From NCBI GenBank assembly GCA_905235325.1, contig CAJOLE010000034.1, positions 1 through 35,825 on the forward strand: DNA of 35,825 bases, given 5' to 3'. This DNA comes from an uncultured Prevotella sp. GTDB lineage: Bacteria > Bacteroidota > Bacteroidia > Bacteroidales > Bacteroidaceae. This document shows positions 17,430 to 24,613 of the stretch, in pieces (positions within the stretch are counted from its first letter, which is position 1; each line of letters opens with the position of its first letter). The notes under the pieces are model-generated. The model saw only the letters and a list, made by a program, of their open reading frames with translations, searched no databases and was not told where the DNA came from. Both the position numbers and the translations under genes were made by a program.

Positions 17430-18017
17430 CTACGAGTTGCTGCGCAGCTTGTTGACGATGGCGATGAGGAAGCCGAGGGTAATGAACGCACCCGGGGGCA
17501 GGACGAAGAGCAGAATATTGTAGGTCTCGGGCAGCAGGGTCAGCCCGAAGATGCTGCCACTGCCTAACAGCTCGCGGCAGATGCCGAGAAGCGTCAGTCC
17601 GAGGGTGAAGCCCAGGCCGATGCCGACACCGTCGAAGAGCGAGGCAAGGGGCGACTGCTTGGCAGCGAAGGCCTCGGCACGCCCGAGGATGATGCAGTTG
17701 ACGACAATCAGCGGGATGAAGAGTCCGAGGGCCGCATCGACCTCGGGCAGGAAGGCCTTGATGACCAGCTGCAGGATGGTGACGAAAGCGGCGATGACGA
17801 CGATGAACACGGGGATGCGCACCTTGTCGGGCGTGACCGACTTCAGGCACGAGATGACGACGTTGGTGCAGATGAGCACGGCCATCGTGGCAAGGCCCAT
17901 CGACATGCCGTTCAGGGCCGACGTGGTGGTGGCCAGCGTGGGACACATACCGAGCATCAGGACGAACGTGGGGTTCTCCTTGACGATGCCGTTCTTGATG
18001 ATATTGATGTAGTTCAT
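17430..18017 (-). CDS. rnfE: Ion-translocating oxidoreductase subunit RnfE
   Basis: The 195-residue membrane protein is the RnfA paralogue. KENPTFVLMLGMCPTLATTTSA near the N-terminus and FIPLIVVNCIILGRAEAFA in the middle are the RnfE/NqrD signatures, including the two cluster-binding cysteines. It forms the intramembrane electron path together with RnfA. The ATG is 6 bases downstream of the rnfG stop. The octamer array follows its TAG. Confidence 0.95.
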   Translation of the reverse strand: MNYINIIKNGIVKENPTFVLMLGMCPTLATTTSALNGMSMGLATMAVLICTNVVISCLKSVTPDKVRIPVFIVVIAAFVTILQLVIKAFLPEVDAALGLFIPLIVVNCIILGRAEAFAAKQSPLASLFDGVGIGLGFTLGLTLLGICRELLGSGSIFGLTLLPETYNILLFVLPPGAFITLGFLIAIVNKLRSNS

Positions 18018-18023
18018 GATGCG

Positions 18024-18662
18024 TTATTTGGTTACTTGTTTCGTGGCACCCGACTCGCCATCGGTAGCGGGCGTTGAGCCGTTGGCCTTGTAGGCGTTAT
18101 AGGCATTGTTGACTGCCAGCAGGAAGGCACGGCTGGTGATGGTCGAGGCGGTGATGGCGTCAACCTGTCCGCCGTCCTTCTTCACGGTCAGCGGCTCGGC
18201 GGGCGTCTTGCCGATGATGTCGCCCTTCGCGCCGCGCTGGAACCACTTGTCGGCCTTCGCGCCGAGACCTGGGGTCTCGGCATGCTCAAGCAGCGTGTAG
18301 CCCAGAATCTTACCGTCGGGGGCAAAGCCGACGAGCACCTTCAGGTCGCCGCCGAAGCCGCCAGTGGTCGACTCGACAGCAGCGCCAAGGTAGCGGCCCT
18401 CGGCGTCGTTGGTCTGGTATATAATATAGGTTAGCTCCTTGCCCTTGGCATCGGTCTGCCGGACGGTGTCGGTCTTTGCGACGACAATGTCGTTGCTTAC
18501 GATGACAGCCTTGATGCCGTCGGCAAGAGCCTTCTCCTTCTGCTGGGCGATGGGGCCTTCGGTCAGGTGGTTGACGAAGGCCAGGATGCCGCCCATGACG
18601 ACAGCGACACCCGTGAGCACCACAGCCATATTCAGTAATGTAGATTCTAACTTCTTCACCAT
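18024..18662 (-). CDS. rnfG: Ion-translocating oxidoreductase subunit RnfG (covalent FMN)
   Basis: The 212-residue protein has one N-terminal membrane span (about 10-32) and a periplasmic FMN-binding domain. The flavinylation site reads DAITASTITS, where Thr174 fits the acceptor position of the (S/T)GAT-type motif with AST in place of GAT. The LLEHAETPGLGAK motif near residue 125-136 is also diagnostic. An FMN transferase (ApbE) is needed for maturation and is not in this window. The C-terminal tail is Ser/Thr/Lys-rich. The gene begins 28 bases after the rnfD stop. Confidence 0.94.
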   Translation of the reverse strand: MVKKLESTLLNMAVVLTGVAVVMGGILAFVNHLTEGPIAQQKEKALADGIKAVIVSNDIVVAKTDTVRQTDAKGKELTYIIYQTNDAEGRYLGAAVESTTGGFGGDLKVLVGFAPDGKILGYTLLEHAETPGLGAKADKWFQRGAKGDIIGKTPAEPLTVKKDGGQVDAITASTITSRAFLLAVNNAYNAYKANGSTPATDGESGATKQVTK

Positions 18663-18699
18663 TGGGATTGTCGGTTTAGGGATTTACTGTTTACGATTT
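18663..18699 (-). repeat. Degenerate heptamer-like repeat at the rnfD/rnfG junction
   Basis: On the minus strand the junction reads as a run of AATCGTAAAC, AGTAAATC, CCTAAACC and GACAATCC, similar to the rnfC/rnfD and hisA/hisF junctions. It spans the rnfD stop codon. Confidence 0.35.
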
Positions 18700-19695
18700 A
18701 GCCGGCACTTCGCCGAAGCGCTTGGGTTTCACGTAGTTATTGATGAGCGGCGTAAAGGCGTTCATGATGAGGATGGCGAACGACATACCCTCGGGGTAGG
18801 CACCCCAGTTGCGGATGATGACCGTCAGCAAGCCGATGCAGACGCCGTAGATGAGCTGGCCCTTGGGAGTCATGGGCGAGGTAACATAGTCGGTGGCCAT
18901 AAAGATGGCACCGAGCATCAGACCGCCGCTCAGGACTGCCACGAACGGGTCGGCATAGACGGGGTTGCCGAGGTGGAGCAGCGAGCTGAGCACAAATACC
19001 GTGCCGATGATGCTGACTGGTATGTGCCAAGTAATGATCTTACGCCAGAGCATGAAGGCCAGACCGGCAATCAGCGCCAGGTCGCAGATCTCGCCGACGG
19101 TGCCGCCGCCACCATTTAACAACGGGTCGGCAATGAGCAGCGAGACGGCATCAGGCAACTGGCCGAGAACGTTCATGTCGCCGGTCTTGACGGCCTCTTT
19201 CATGAGCGACAGCGGCGTGGCACCCGTCACGACATCGGTGTAGCGAAGCCACTGACCGGGCAGTGGCCACGACGTCATCTGGGCAGGGAAAGCCACGAGC
19301 AGCGCGCAACGGCCCACCAGTGCGGGATTGAAGATGTTGTGGCCCAGTCCGCCAAATGTCATCTTGGCTACACCAATGGCAAAGAGCGCACCGATGAGGA
19401 TGATCCAGACGGGGAGGTTCGACGGAAGGTTCATGCCGAGCAGCAGGCCGGTCAGGGCGGCCGAGCCGTCGAGAATGGTGTTTCGCTCGTTCTTGAGGAT
19501 GTATTTGTTGATAGCCCACTCGAAGAATACGCAGGCTGCCACACTCGTTGCCGTGACAATGACGGCGCCCAGACCGAAGAAGTAGAACGACACGAGCAGC
19601 GCAGGCAGCAGGGCGATGATGACGCCGTACATATTGCGCTCGACGGTGTCGGTGCCGTGGGCGTGTGGCGATAGTGATACGATTAGCTTACTCAT
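18691..19695 (-). CDS. rnfD: Ion-translocating oxidoreductase subunit RnfD (covalent FMN)
   Basis: The 334-residue polytopic protein has the RnfD/NqrB pattern. It starts SLSPHAHG, has GLGHNIFNPALVGR near residue 116-129, and the covalent FMN site TGATPLS with Thr160 as acceptor, followed by a final block of spans with MATDYVTSPMT. It relays electrons between RnfC and RnfG. It starts 30 bases after rnfC, across a junction composed of GTAAATC-like repeats. Its length is typical. Confidence 0.95.
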   Translation of the reverse strand: MSKLIVSLSPHAHGTDTVERNMYGVIIALLPALLVSFYFFGLGAVIVTATSVAACVFFEWAINKYILKNERNTILDGSAALTGLLLGMNLPSNLPVWIILIGALFAIGVAKMTFGGLGHNIFNPALVGRCALLVAFPAQMTSWPLPGQWLRYTDVVTGATPLSLMKEAVKTGDMNVLGQLPDAVSLLIADPLLNGGGGTVGEICDLALIAGLAFMLWRKIITWHIPVSIIGTVFVLSSLLHLGNPVYADPFVAVLSGGLMLGAIFMATDYVTSPMTPKGQLIYGVCIGLLTVIIRNWGAYPEGMSFAILIMNAFTPLINNYVKPKRFGEVPAKS

Positions 19696-19725
19696 CTATC
19701 TATTTACGATTTACGGATTTACGGT
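19696..19725 (-). repeat. Degenerate heptamer-like repeat at the rnfC/rnfD junction
   Basis: The 30-base junction on the minus strand is made of ACCGTAAATC, CGTAAATC and GTAAATAG, so the same CGTAAATC motif occurs about three times. It lies directly before the rnfD ATG. Confidence 0.45.
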
Positions 19726-21093
19726 TTATTTCTTTGCGGCGCGGCTGCGGATGATGCCCATCACCGTCGACTTGCCCTGACGAATGTTGTCGAGCAGCGG
19801 GCGGTGGGCGGGACAGGTGAACTGGCACGAGCCGCACTCGATGCACGACGTGATGTCCTCACGCTCGGCACGATCCCAGTTCTTCACCTCCGAGAGCTTG
19901 GCCAGAAGGTAAGGTTCAAGACCCATCGGACAGGCGCCCACGCACTTGGCACAGCGGATGCAGGGCTGCGGCTCGCGGCGGCGGGCATCGTTGCCAGAGA
20001 GGATGGTCACGGAGTTCGTGCCTTTGCAGACGGGCACATCATCGGTGGTCAGAGCCTTGCCCATCATCGGGCCACCGGCCAGCAGCTTGTTGTCGCCGTC
20101 GGGCATACCGCCGCAGGTCTCGATGAGATCCTTCATCGGCGTGCCCATGCGGACGAGGAAGTTGCCGGGATTGGCTAAGCGCTTGCCCGTCACGGTGGTG
20201 TAACGCTCAAAGAGCGGCTTGTGCTTCATCACTGCCTCGTAGACAGCGTATGCCGTGCCGACGTTCTGGACGATAGCACCCACGTTGACGGGGATGGCGG
20301 GCGGAGCGGGCACCTGGCGGCCTGTGACGGCATCGACGAGCTGCTTCTCGCCGCCCTGCGGGTAGCGCTGCTTCAGGGGGACTACTTCGACGTGGTACGT
20401 CGAAGCACCGAACTTCTCGGCGCATTTCTTGGTGAGCAGGTCGATGGCAGCGGGCTTGTTGGTCTCGATGCCGATATAGCCCTTGTTGACCTTGGTGGCC
20501 TTCATCAGCAGTTCAAGGCCCACGAGAACCTCGTCGGGATGCTCCATCATCAAGCGGTAGTCGGCGGTGATGTAAGGCTCGCACTCCACGGCATTGATGA
20601 TGACGCACTCGGCCTTGGCCGTCGGCGGCGGGGTGAGCTTGATAAACGTGGGGAAGCCGGCACCGCCCATGCCCGTAATACCAGCCGTCTTCACGCGGTT
20701 GATGATTTCTTCGGGAGTCAGTTCTGGGTGGTCGCCGACGGTCTCTAACTTGTCTGAACGGTCGATGCTCTCTTCCCATTCGTCGCCTTCCACATTTATT
20801 ATAATAGCGGGCTTGCGGTAGCCTGTGGCATCGACGACGGTGTCAATCTTGAAGACGGTGCCGCTGACGCTGCTGTAGATGGGAGCCGAGACAAAGCCGC
20901 CGGCATCGGCAATCATCGTGCCTACCTTCACCTTGTCGCCTTTCTGGACGACGGGCACTGCCGGTGCCCCTATGTGCTGGCTCAGCGGGAAGATGGCCTG
21001 CTTGGGTAGCGGGGCGGTCTTCGTGGCTACTTCGTGGGTCAGCTTGTTCTCATCGGGGTGAATGCCGCCTATACTGAATGTTCTGATTTTCAT
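19726..21093 (-). CDS. rnfC: Ion-translocating oxidoreductase subunit RnfC
   Basis: The 455-residue peripheral subunit has an N-terminal barrel-sandwich (about 30-110, KGDKVKVGTMIADAGG), a flavin/NADH-binding Rossmann region with GMGGAGFPTFIK, an SLBB-like part, and two 4Fe-4S motifs near the C-terminus (CIRCAKCVGACP and CIECGSCQFTCP). It docks NAD(H) and ferredoxin electrons. The frame runs on to 21189, but the family start MKIRTFSIGG and the ATGA overlap with rnfB put the start at 21093. An AGGAGG at minus-strand 21106-21101, inside the last rnfB codons, gives a classical Shine-Dalgarno 7 bases away, unusual here. Confidence 0.95.
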   Translation of the reverse strand: MKIRTFSIGGIHPDENKLTHEVATKTAPLPKQAIFPLSQHIGAPAVPVVQKGDKVKVGTMIADAGGFVSAPIYSSVSGTVFKIDTVVDATGYRKPAIIINVEGDEWEESIDRSDKLETVGDHPELTPEEIINRVKTAGITGMGGAGFPTFIKLTPPPTAKAECVIINAVECEPYITADYRLMMEHPDEVLVGLELLMKATKVNKGYIGIETNKPAAIDLLTKKCAEKFGASTYHVEVVPLKQRYPQGGEKQLVDAVTGRQVPAPPAIPVNVGAIVQNVGTAYAVYEAVMKHKPLFERYTTVTGKRLANPGNFLVRMGTPMKDLIETCGGMPDGDNKLLAGGPMMGKALTTDDVPVCKGTNSVTILSGNDARRREPQPCIRCAKCVGACPMGLEPYLLAKLSEVKNWDRAEREDITSCIECGSCQFTCPAHRPLLDNIRQGKSTVMGIIRSRAAKK

Positions 21094-21962
21094 ACTGTTA
21101 CCTCCTTTTCTTCGGCTTTTGGTTCTACAGGTTTCGGAGCGGGAAAGTTGACGGCGGCGATGGCGTGGGTCGGACAGACGGACACACACTTACGACACAG
21201 ACGGCACTTCGCTGGATCGATGTACGAGCAGTTGTTGCCGACGGTGATGGCACCGAACGGGCACTCGCGCTCACACTTGCTGCAGCCGATACACGACACC
21301 TTGCAGGCCTTCATGGCGACAGCACCCTTGTCTTTGCTGACGCAGCTGACGTACACTCTCCTACCCTTCGGACCCTTCTTGCGCAGTTCGATGATGCTGC
21401 GCGGACAAGCCTTCACACAGGCACCGCAGGCCACGCAACGCTCCTCATCGACTTCAGCAATGCCGGTTTCTGCGTTGATGTGGATGGCACCAAACTGGCA
21501 GGCCTCCACACAGTCGCCACAGCCCAGACAGCCGTAGCCGCAGGCCGTCTCGCCGGCGCAGCAGGCATTCATGGCAGCACAGGTGCGCAGACCGGCATAC
21601 TCAGCAATACGAGGCCGGTTCTCGCAAGTGCCGTTACAGCGCACGACGGCCACCTTCGGCTCGCCGTTGGCAATAGCCATACCGAGCAAGTCGGCCACGC
21701 GCCCCATGACATCGGCACCGCCAACAGGACAATTCAGTCCGTCGATAGAGCCGGCATCGGCACCCTTGACAAGTGCGTCAGCCATACCTCCACAGCCGGC
21801 AAAGCCGCAGCCGCCGCAGTTGGCACCAGGCAGCAGTTCGCCCACCTGCGCTATCCGGGGGTCTTCGTAGACAGCAAATTTCTTGGAGGCGGCAAACAGC
21901 ACGAGGGCTGCCACAAGGCCGATAGCTCCAAGAACAATCACTGCAATCAGAATGAAATTCAT
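21090..21962 (-). CDS. rnfB: Ion-translocating oxidoreductase subunit RnfB (ferredoxin-like)
   Basis: The 290-residue protein has an N-terminal membrane anchor (about 4-25), a 4Fe-4S domain with C49, C52, C57 and C78 (CGGCGFAGC), and a C-terminal series of ferredoxin-type CxxCxxCxxxC clusters (CLGCGDCVEAC, CVACGACVKAC, CIGCSKCEREC, CRLCRKCVSVC). It accepts electrons from soluble ferredoxin. The tail is rich in Pro, Lys and Glu. Six bases separate it from rseC, and its stop overlaps the rnfC start. Confidence 0.96.
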   Translation of the reverse strand: MNFILIAVIVLGAIGLVAALVLFAASKKFAVYEDPRIAQVGELLPGANCGGCGFAGCGGMADALVKGADAGSIDGLNCPVGGADVMGRVADLLGMAIANGEPKVAVVRCNGTCENRPRIAEYAGLRTCAAMNACCAGETACGYGCLGCGDCVEACQFGAIHINAETGIAEVDEERCVACGACVKACPRSIIELRKKGPKGRRVYVSCVSKDKGAVAMKACKVSCIGCSKCERECPFGAITVGNNCSYIDPAKCRLCRKCVSVCPTHAIAAVNFPAPKPVEPKAEEKEVTV

Positions 21963-21968
21963 ACCTTT

Positions 21969-22391
21969 TTATTTTTTTAGTTCTTCTATCTCAAAAGAAA
22001 CGCGGCGGCCTATCTGCCCGCGCAGCAGCCACAGCACAGCGTAATAAAGCACCAAGGAACCCATGGCAGAAATCGCTGCCGTGACCTCACTGCCCGTCAG
22101 ACGGAGCACGACGGCAAGCACCACGACAAGTATGAACAGTGGCGCGCCGAAACCTAACAATACAGCGCGGAATGCCACCTGCTGAGAAGCGGAAACTACC
22201 ACCTCCTGCCCCAAATGGTAGGCTGCTGCATTGTCGCAGCTAATGTCGACAAGCTTCTCCTTCGATTCCGAGGCGTGACAGTAGCCAGCCACCTTGCAGG
22301 CCGCACAAGCCGACTGCTGAAGGATGCGCACCTTGACGACTCCCTCAGCAATGCTGTCGATAACCCCCGAATGTCTTATCTTGCCGTTCAT
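21969..22391 (-). CDS. RseC/SoxR-reducing-system family membrane protein
   Basis: The 140-residue protein has a cytosolic N-terminal part with CAACKVAGYCHASESKE, the Cys-rich RseC signature, followed by two membrane spans (about 80-100 and 108-128). RseC proteins accompany Rnf/Rsx complexes and are thought to support their assembly or their use in reducing SoxR. Start ATG 22391 follows the -7 box at 22436-22429 by about 38 bases; the longer frame to 22469 would begin upstream of that promoter. It is the first gene of the rseC-rnfBCDGEA operon. Confidence 0.88.
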   Translation of the reverse strand: MNGKIRHSGVIDSIAEGVVKVRILQQSACAACKVAGYCHASESKEKLVDISCDNAAAYHLGQEVVVSASQQVAFRAVLLGFGAPLFILVVVLAVVLRLTGSEVTAAISAMGSLVLYYAVLWLLRGQIGRRVSFEIEELKK

Positions 22392-22428
22392 TAACCTGTA
22401 AAACAAATGTAGTAGTAGTTTGCGACTG

Positions 22429-22436
22429 CAAAGGTA
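22429..22436 (-). promoter_or_regulatory. -7 promoter box (TACCTTTG) for the rseC-rnf operon
   Basis: On the minus strand TACCTTTG lies 38 bases upstream of the rseC ATG, behind a poly-T tract. It is divergent from the promoter at 22521-22528. Confidence 0.75.
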
Positions 22437-22520
22437 CAAAAAAAAAGGCAATTGAGGCGTAGGAAACAAGAAATAATAAAAAAAATAATCGTAATCGTTT
22501 GCAGATACAAATCTTTTTTA

Positions 22521-22528
22521 TACTTTTG
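22521..22528 (+). promoter_or_regulatory. -7 promoter box (TACTTTTG) for the small acidic protein gene
   Basis: TACTTTTG lies 23 bases before the ATG at 22551 in an AT-rich divergent region. Confidence 0.65.
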
Positions 22529-22550
22529 TCGGCAAATAGAGACAGACATT

Positions 22551-22991
22551 ATGAAAGCTACAGAACAGACACAACAACAAATTGGACGCGCTATCCGCAA
22601 GATAGCAGAGAAATTCCCCTCTAAAGAGGAAGCCTCGCTTATGACTGACATCCATATCCGCGTCACTCAGGACACGGGCGAGCTGACTGCATTCGACGAC
22701 GACGACAACGAGATTACCCGCTGCGTCATTGAGCAATGGATAGACAACAAGGACGACAACTTCTACGAGCAGATTGTCAGCATCATTCGCCGGGTCATCG
22801 ACAAGCAGAAGGCGCAGGTCGAGAACATGGGCCTGCTGAAACCCTATGCCTTTGTTCTGGAGGACGACGACAAAGAGTCTGTCGGCGAACTGTATGTGGT
22901 AGACGACGACACGGTTATCATCGACACAGAACTGATGGCCGATCTCGACAAAGACTTGGACGACTTCTTTAATAAGCTATTAAAGGATTAA
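22551..22991 (+). CDS. Hypothetical small acidic protein
   Basis: The 146-residue soluble protein is not recognised. It is strongly acidic, with DDDDNE near residue 43, LEDDDKES near 105 and a C-terminal ELMADLDKDLDDFFNKLLKD helix. The N-terminal 35 residues look like an amphipathic helix (QQQIGRAIRKIAEKFPSKEE). The frame opens at 22452, but the -7 box at 22521-22528 puts the start at ATG 22551. It is transcribed alone, divergent from rseC and convergent with the YihY gene (16-base gap). The clean promoter and start support a real gene; the function is unknown. Confidence 0.75.
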   Translation: MKATEQTQQQIGRAIRKIAEKFPSKEEASLMTDIHIRVTQDTGELTAFDDDDNEITRCVIEQWIDNKDDNFYEQIVSIIRRVIDKQKAQVENMGLLKPYAFVLEDDDKESVGELYVVDDDTVIIDTELMADLDKDLDDFFNKLLKD

Positions 22992-23007
22992 CTCTACCTT
23001 CACCTTT

Positions 23008-23937
23008 TTACAGACCGTCAATCCCATCGGCATACATCGACAGGGAGCGACTGTCAAGTTCGTCATCGCCCATCTCTACATACGGGTGAGCATCGGGGCG
23101 CATCACGTTGAGTCCCATGCGGTTCAAGTGCTGGTTGGCAAAGGTCATCTCTGCCCCGAACAGGCATATAATCCACGATATCTGCACCCAAAGCATGAAC
23201 AGCGGCAAGGCGGCAAACGAGCCATAGATGGCGTTATAGCCCGTCACCCACAACTGTGAATGCACATAGAACAGCTGCAGCCATTGTATGCCCACGCCGG
23301 CAATGATGCCTGGTACGATGGCAAAACGCCACTCCACGTGGGTGTTGGGCATTGAGACATAAAGGCCGATGAAGAGCAACGACAGCAGCACGTAAGGCAG
23401 GAAGCCGAGCAAATGGCGCAGCGCCGAACCCAGCATCAGCACGTCGGGCATACTGCTGACCAACGTCGTCAGCACAACCGAGAAGCCCGTCGTCACCACA
23501 ATAAAGATGGGGAGCACGAAGAACGCCGCCAGATAGTTGGTGAACGAGCGGTAGAGCGAGCGCGAGCTGCTCACCTGCCATATCTCGTTGAACGTCTCCT
23601 CGATATTGTTCACCAGCATCAGCACCGTGTAGAGCATGAACAGCAGGCCAATACCCAGAAACAGGCCACTCTTGGTGTGAACGAGGTAGCTGTTCACCCA
23701 CCCGATGATAATGTCAGCGGCCTGCGACTGCGAAGCGAGGACATCGCGGAACCACACCTCTATATATTTACTAAAGCCGAATCCCCGCGCAATGGCAAAG
23801 ACCACAGCCAGAATGGGCACAAAGGCCAACAGCGTAGAATAGGTCAAGGCCGATGCCTTAGCCATTACCCGCTTGGCCGTAAAGAACTTGACAGTCAGGG
23901 CAAGCGTCTTATACACACGGTTCGACAGTTTTTTCAA
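23008..23937 (-). CDS. YihY/virulence factor BrkB family membrane protein
   Basis: The 309-residue protein has about six membrane spans and the family's opening ASALTYSTLLAFVPILAVVFA (residues 27-47), the NNIEETFNEIW segment near residue 110-120, and the late YGSFAALPLFMLWVQISW with FGAEMTFA. BrkB was once called RNase BN; the family is now regarded as membrane proteins of uncertain function, possibly transporters. The start is TTG at 23937, since no in-frame ATG exists between the rnpB 3' end and residue 25 and the conserved segment begins at residue 27. It starts 20 bases after rnpB, so it may be expressed by read-through from the rnpB promoter. Confidence 0.85.
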   Translation of the reverse strand: MKKLSNRVYKTLALTVKFFTAKRVMAKASALTYSTLLAFVPILAVVFAIARGFGFSKYIEVWFRDVLASQSQAADIIIGWVNSYLVHTKSGLFLGIGLLFMLYTVLMLVNNIEETFNEIWQVSSSRSLYRSFTNYLAAFFVLPIFIVVTTGFSVVLTTLVSSMPDVLMLGSALRHLLGFLPYVLLSLLFIGLYVSMPNTHVEWRFAIVPGIIAGVGIQWLQLFYVHSQLWVTGYNAIYGSFAALPLFMLWVQISWIICLFGAEMTFANQHLNRMGLNVMRPDAHPYVEMGDDELDSRSLSMYADGIDGL

Positions 23938-23957
23938 TCGTCAGTCTTCAATAAAAA

Positions 23958-24343
23958 GCGGAAAGCACTGCCCCTGTAAGCCGGGTTCTGTACTGACAGC
24001 AACTGCCAGCGTCTGTCATTTATCTAATCCGTAAGTCACCCCACAGCTTTAGCATTCTACCCTCCACCGCGCCCCTACAGGTTCTCGGACGGACAGCCCT
24101 CAGACGGTGGTTTACATGAACTTGCAGCCCCCAGATGGCACAGCACGACTGTCACCAGCCGCCTGGTGGTCTCTTACACCACCTTCTCACCCTTACCCCC
24201 GAAGAGAGGGGCGGTCGTTCTCTTCTGCCATATCCAGCCGTCGCCGACTGCTTGCACTTTCACAAGTGGGGCGTCCTGCGCTGCCCGGACTTTCCTCCCG
24301 TGCCATAATGACACCAGCGACAGACCGTGACAGTGCTTTCCGC
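23958..24343 (-). ncRNA. rnpB: RNase P RNA (class A)
   Basis: On the minus strand the 5' end reads GCGGAAAGCACTG and pairs perfectly (13 bp) with the 3' end CAGTGCTTTCCGC, forming P1. The universally conserved GAGGAAAGTCCGGGC segment follows about 40 bases in, and the 3' counterpart ACAGAACCCGGCTTAC lies just before the closing P1 strand, together forming P4. The 386-base length is right for a bacterial type A RNA. It is the catalytic subunit that matures tRNA 5' ends. P1 is followed by TTTTTATTG, which could serve as the terminator. A -7 box lies at 24354-24347. Confidence 0.97.
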
Positions 24344-24346
24344 TTG

Positions 24347-24354
24347 CAAAGGTA
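24347..24354 (-). promoter_or_regulatory. -7 promoter box (TACCTTTG) for rnpB
   Basis: On the minus strand TACCTTTG ends 3 bases before the first base of the P1 helix, which fits transcription starting at the mature RNA 5' end. Confidence 0.8.
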
Positions 24355-24467
24355 ATACAAAAAGTGCAAATAGCCAAGCAATTTCGCCAGAAGCTAAAGG
24401 ATGATTAAAAATACGAAAGCAAAAGCACCATCAACTCTTAATTTTGTCAATATTTTAAGGTTTCGAC

Positions 24468-24540
24468 TGTTAATCGCAAAGCAGCGTTAACAAGGGACGG
24501 GAAATTGTTAAAATGGGACAAATAATCACGACAATTTGTC
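24468..24540. promoter_or_regulatory. Possible operator region upstream of the HtrA gene
   Basis: Two inverted repeats lie upstream of the -7 box: TGTTAA (24468-24473) with TTAACA (24487-24492), and GACAAAT (24517-24523) with ATTTGTC (24534-24540). GTTAA occurs three times in the same direction (24469, 24486, 24507). The second repeat overlaps the expected -33 position. Regulation by an envelope-stress system is possible but unproven. Confidence 0.35.
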
Positions 24541-24560
24541 AGTTTCTTAAACTTTGCGCG

Positions 24561-24568
24561 TAATTTTG
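24561..24568 (+). promoter_or_regulatory. -7 promoter box (TAATTTTG) for the HtrA gene
   Basis: TAATTTTG has a TTTG 22 bases upstream (24535-24538), close to the Bacteroidetes -33/-7 spacing, and lies 45 bases before the ATG. Confidence 0.65.
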
Positions 24569-24613
24569 CAGTCAGAAATCATGAACAGACAATTTAATTA
24601 AAATCAAACAAAT

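Noticed and set aside
17330..17491. N-terminal extension of rnfA through the octamer array
   Set aside because: The frame stays open only because of the repeat; the family N-terminus begins at ATG 17329 and the extension is low-complexity and overlaps the end of rnfE.
24107..24381. Short open frames over the rnpB region
   Set aside because: The region is fully accounted for by RNase P RNA, with P1, P4 and the GAGGAAAGTCC hallmark.
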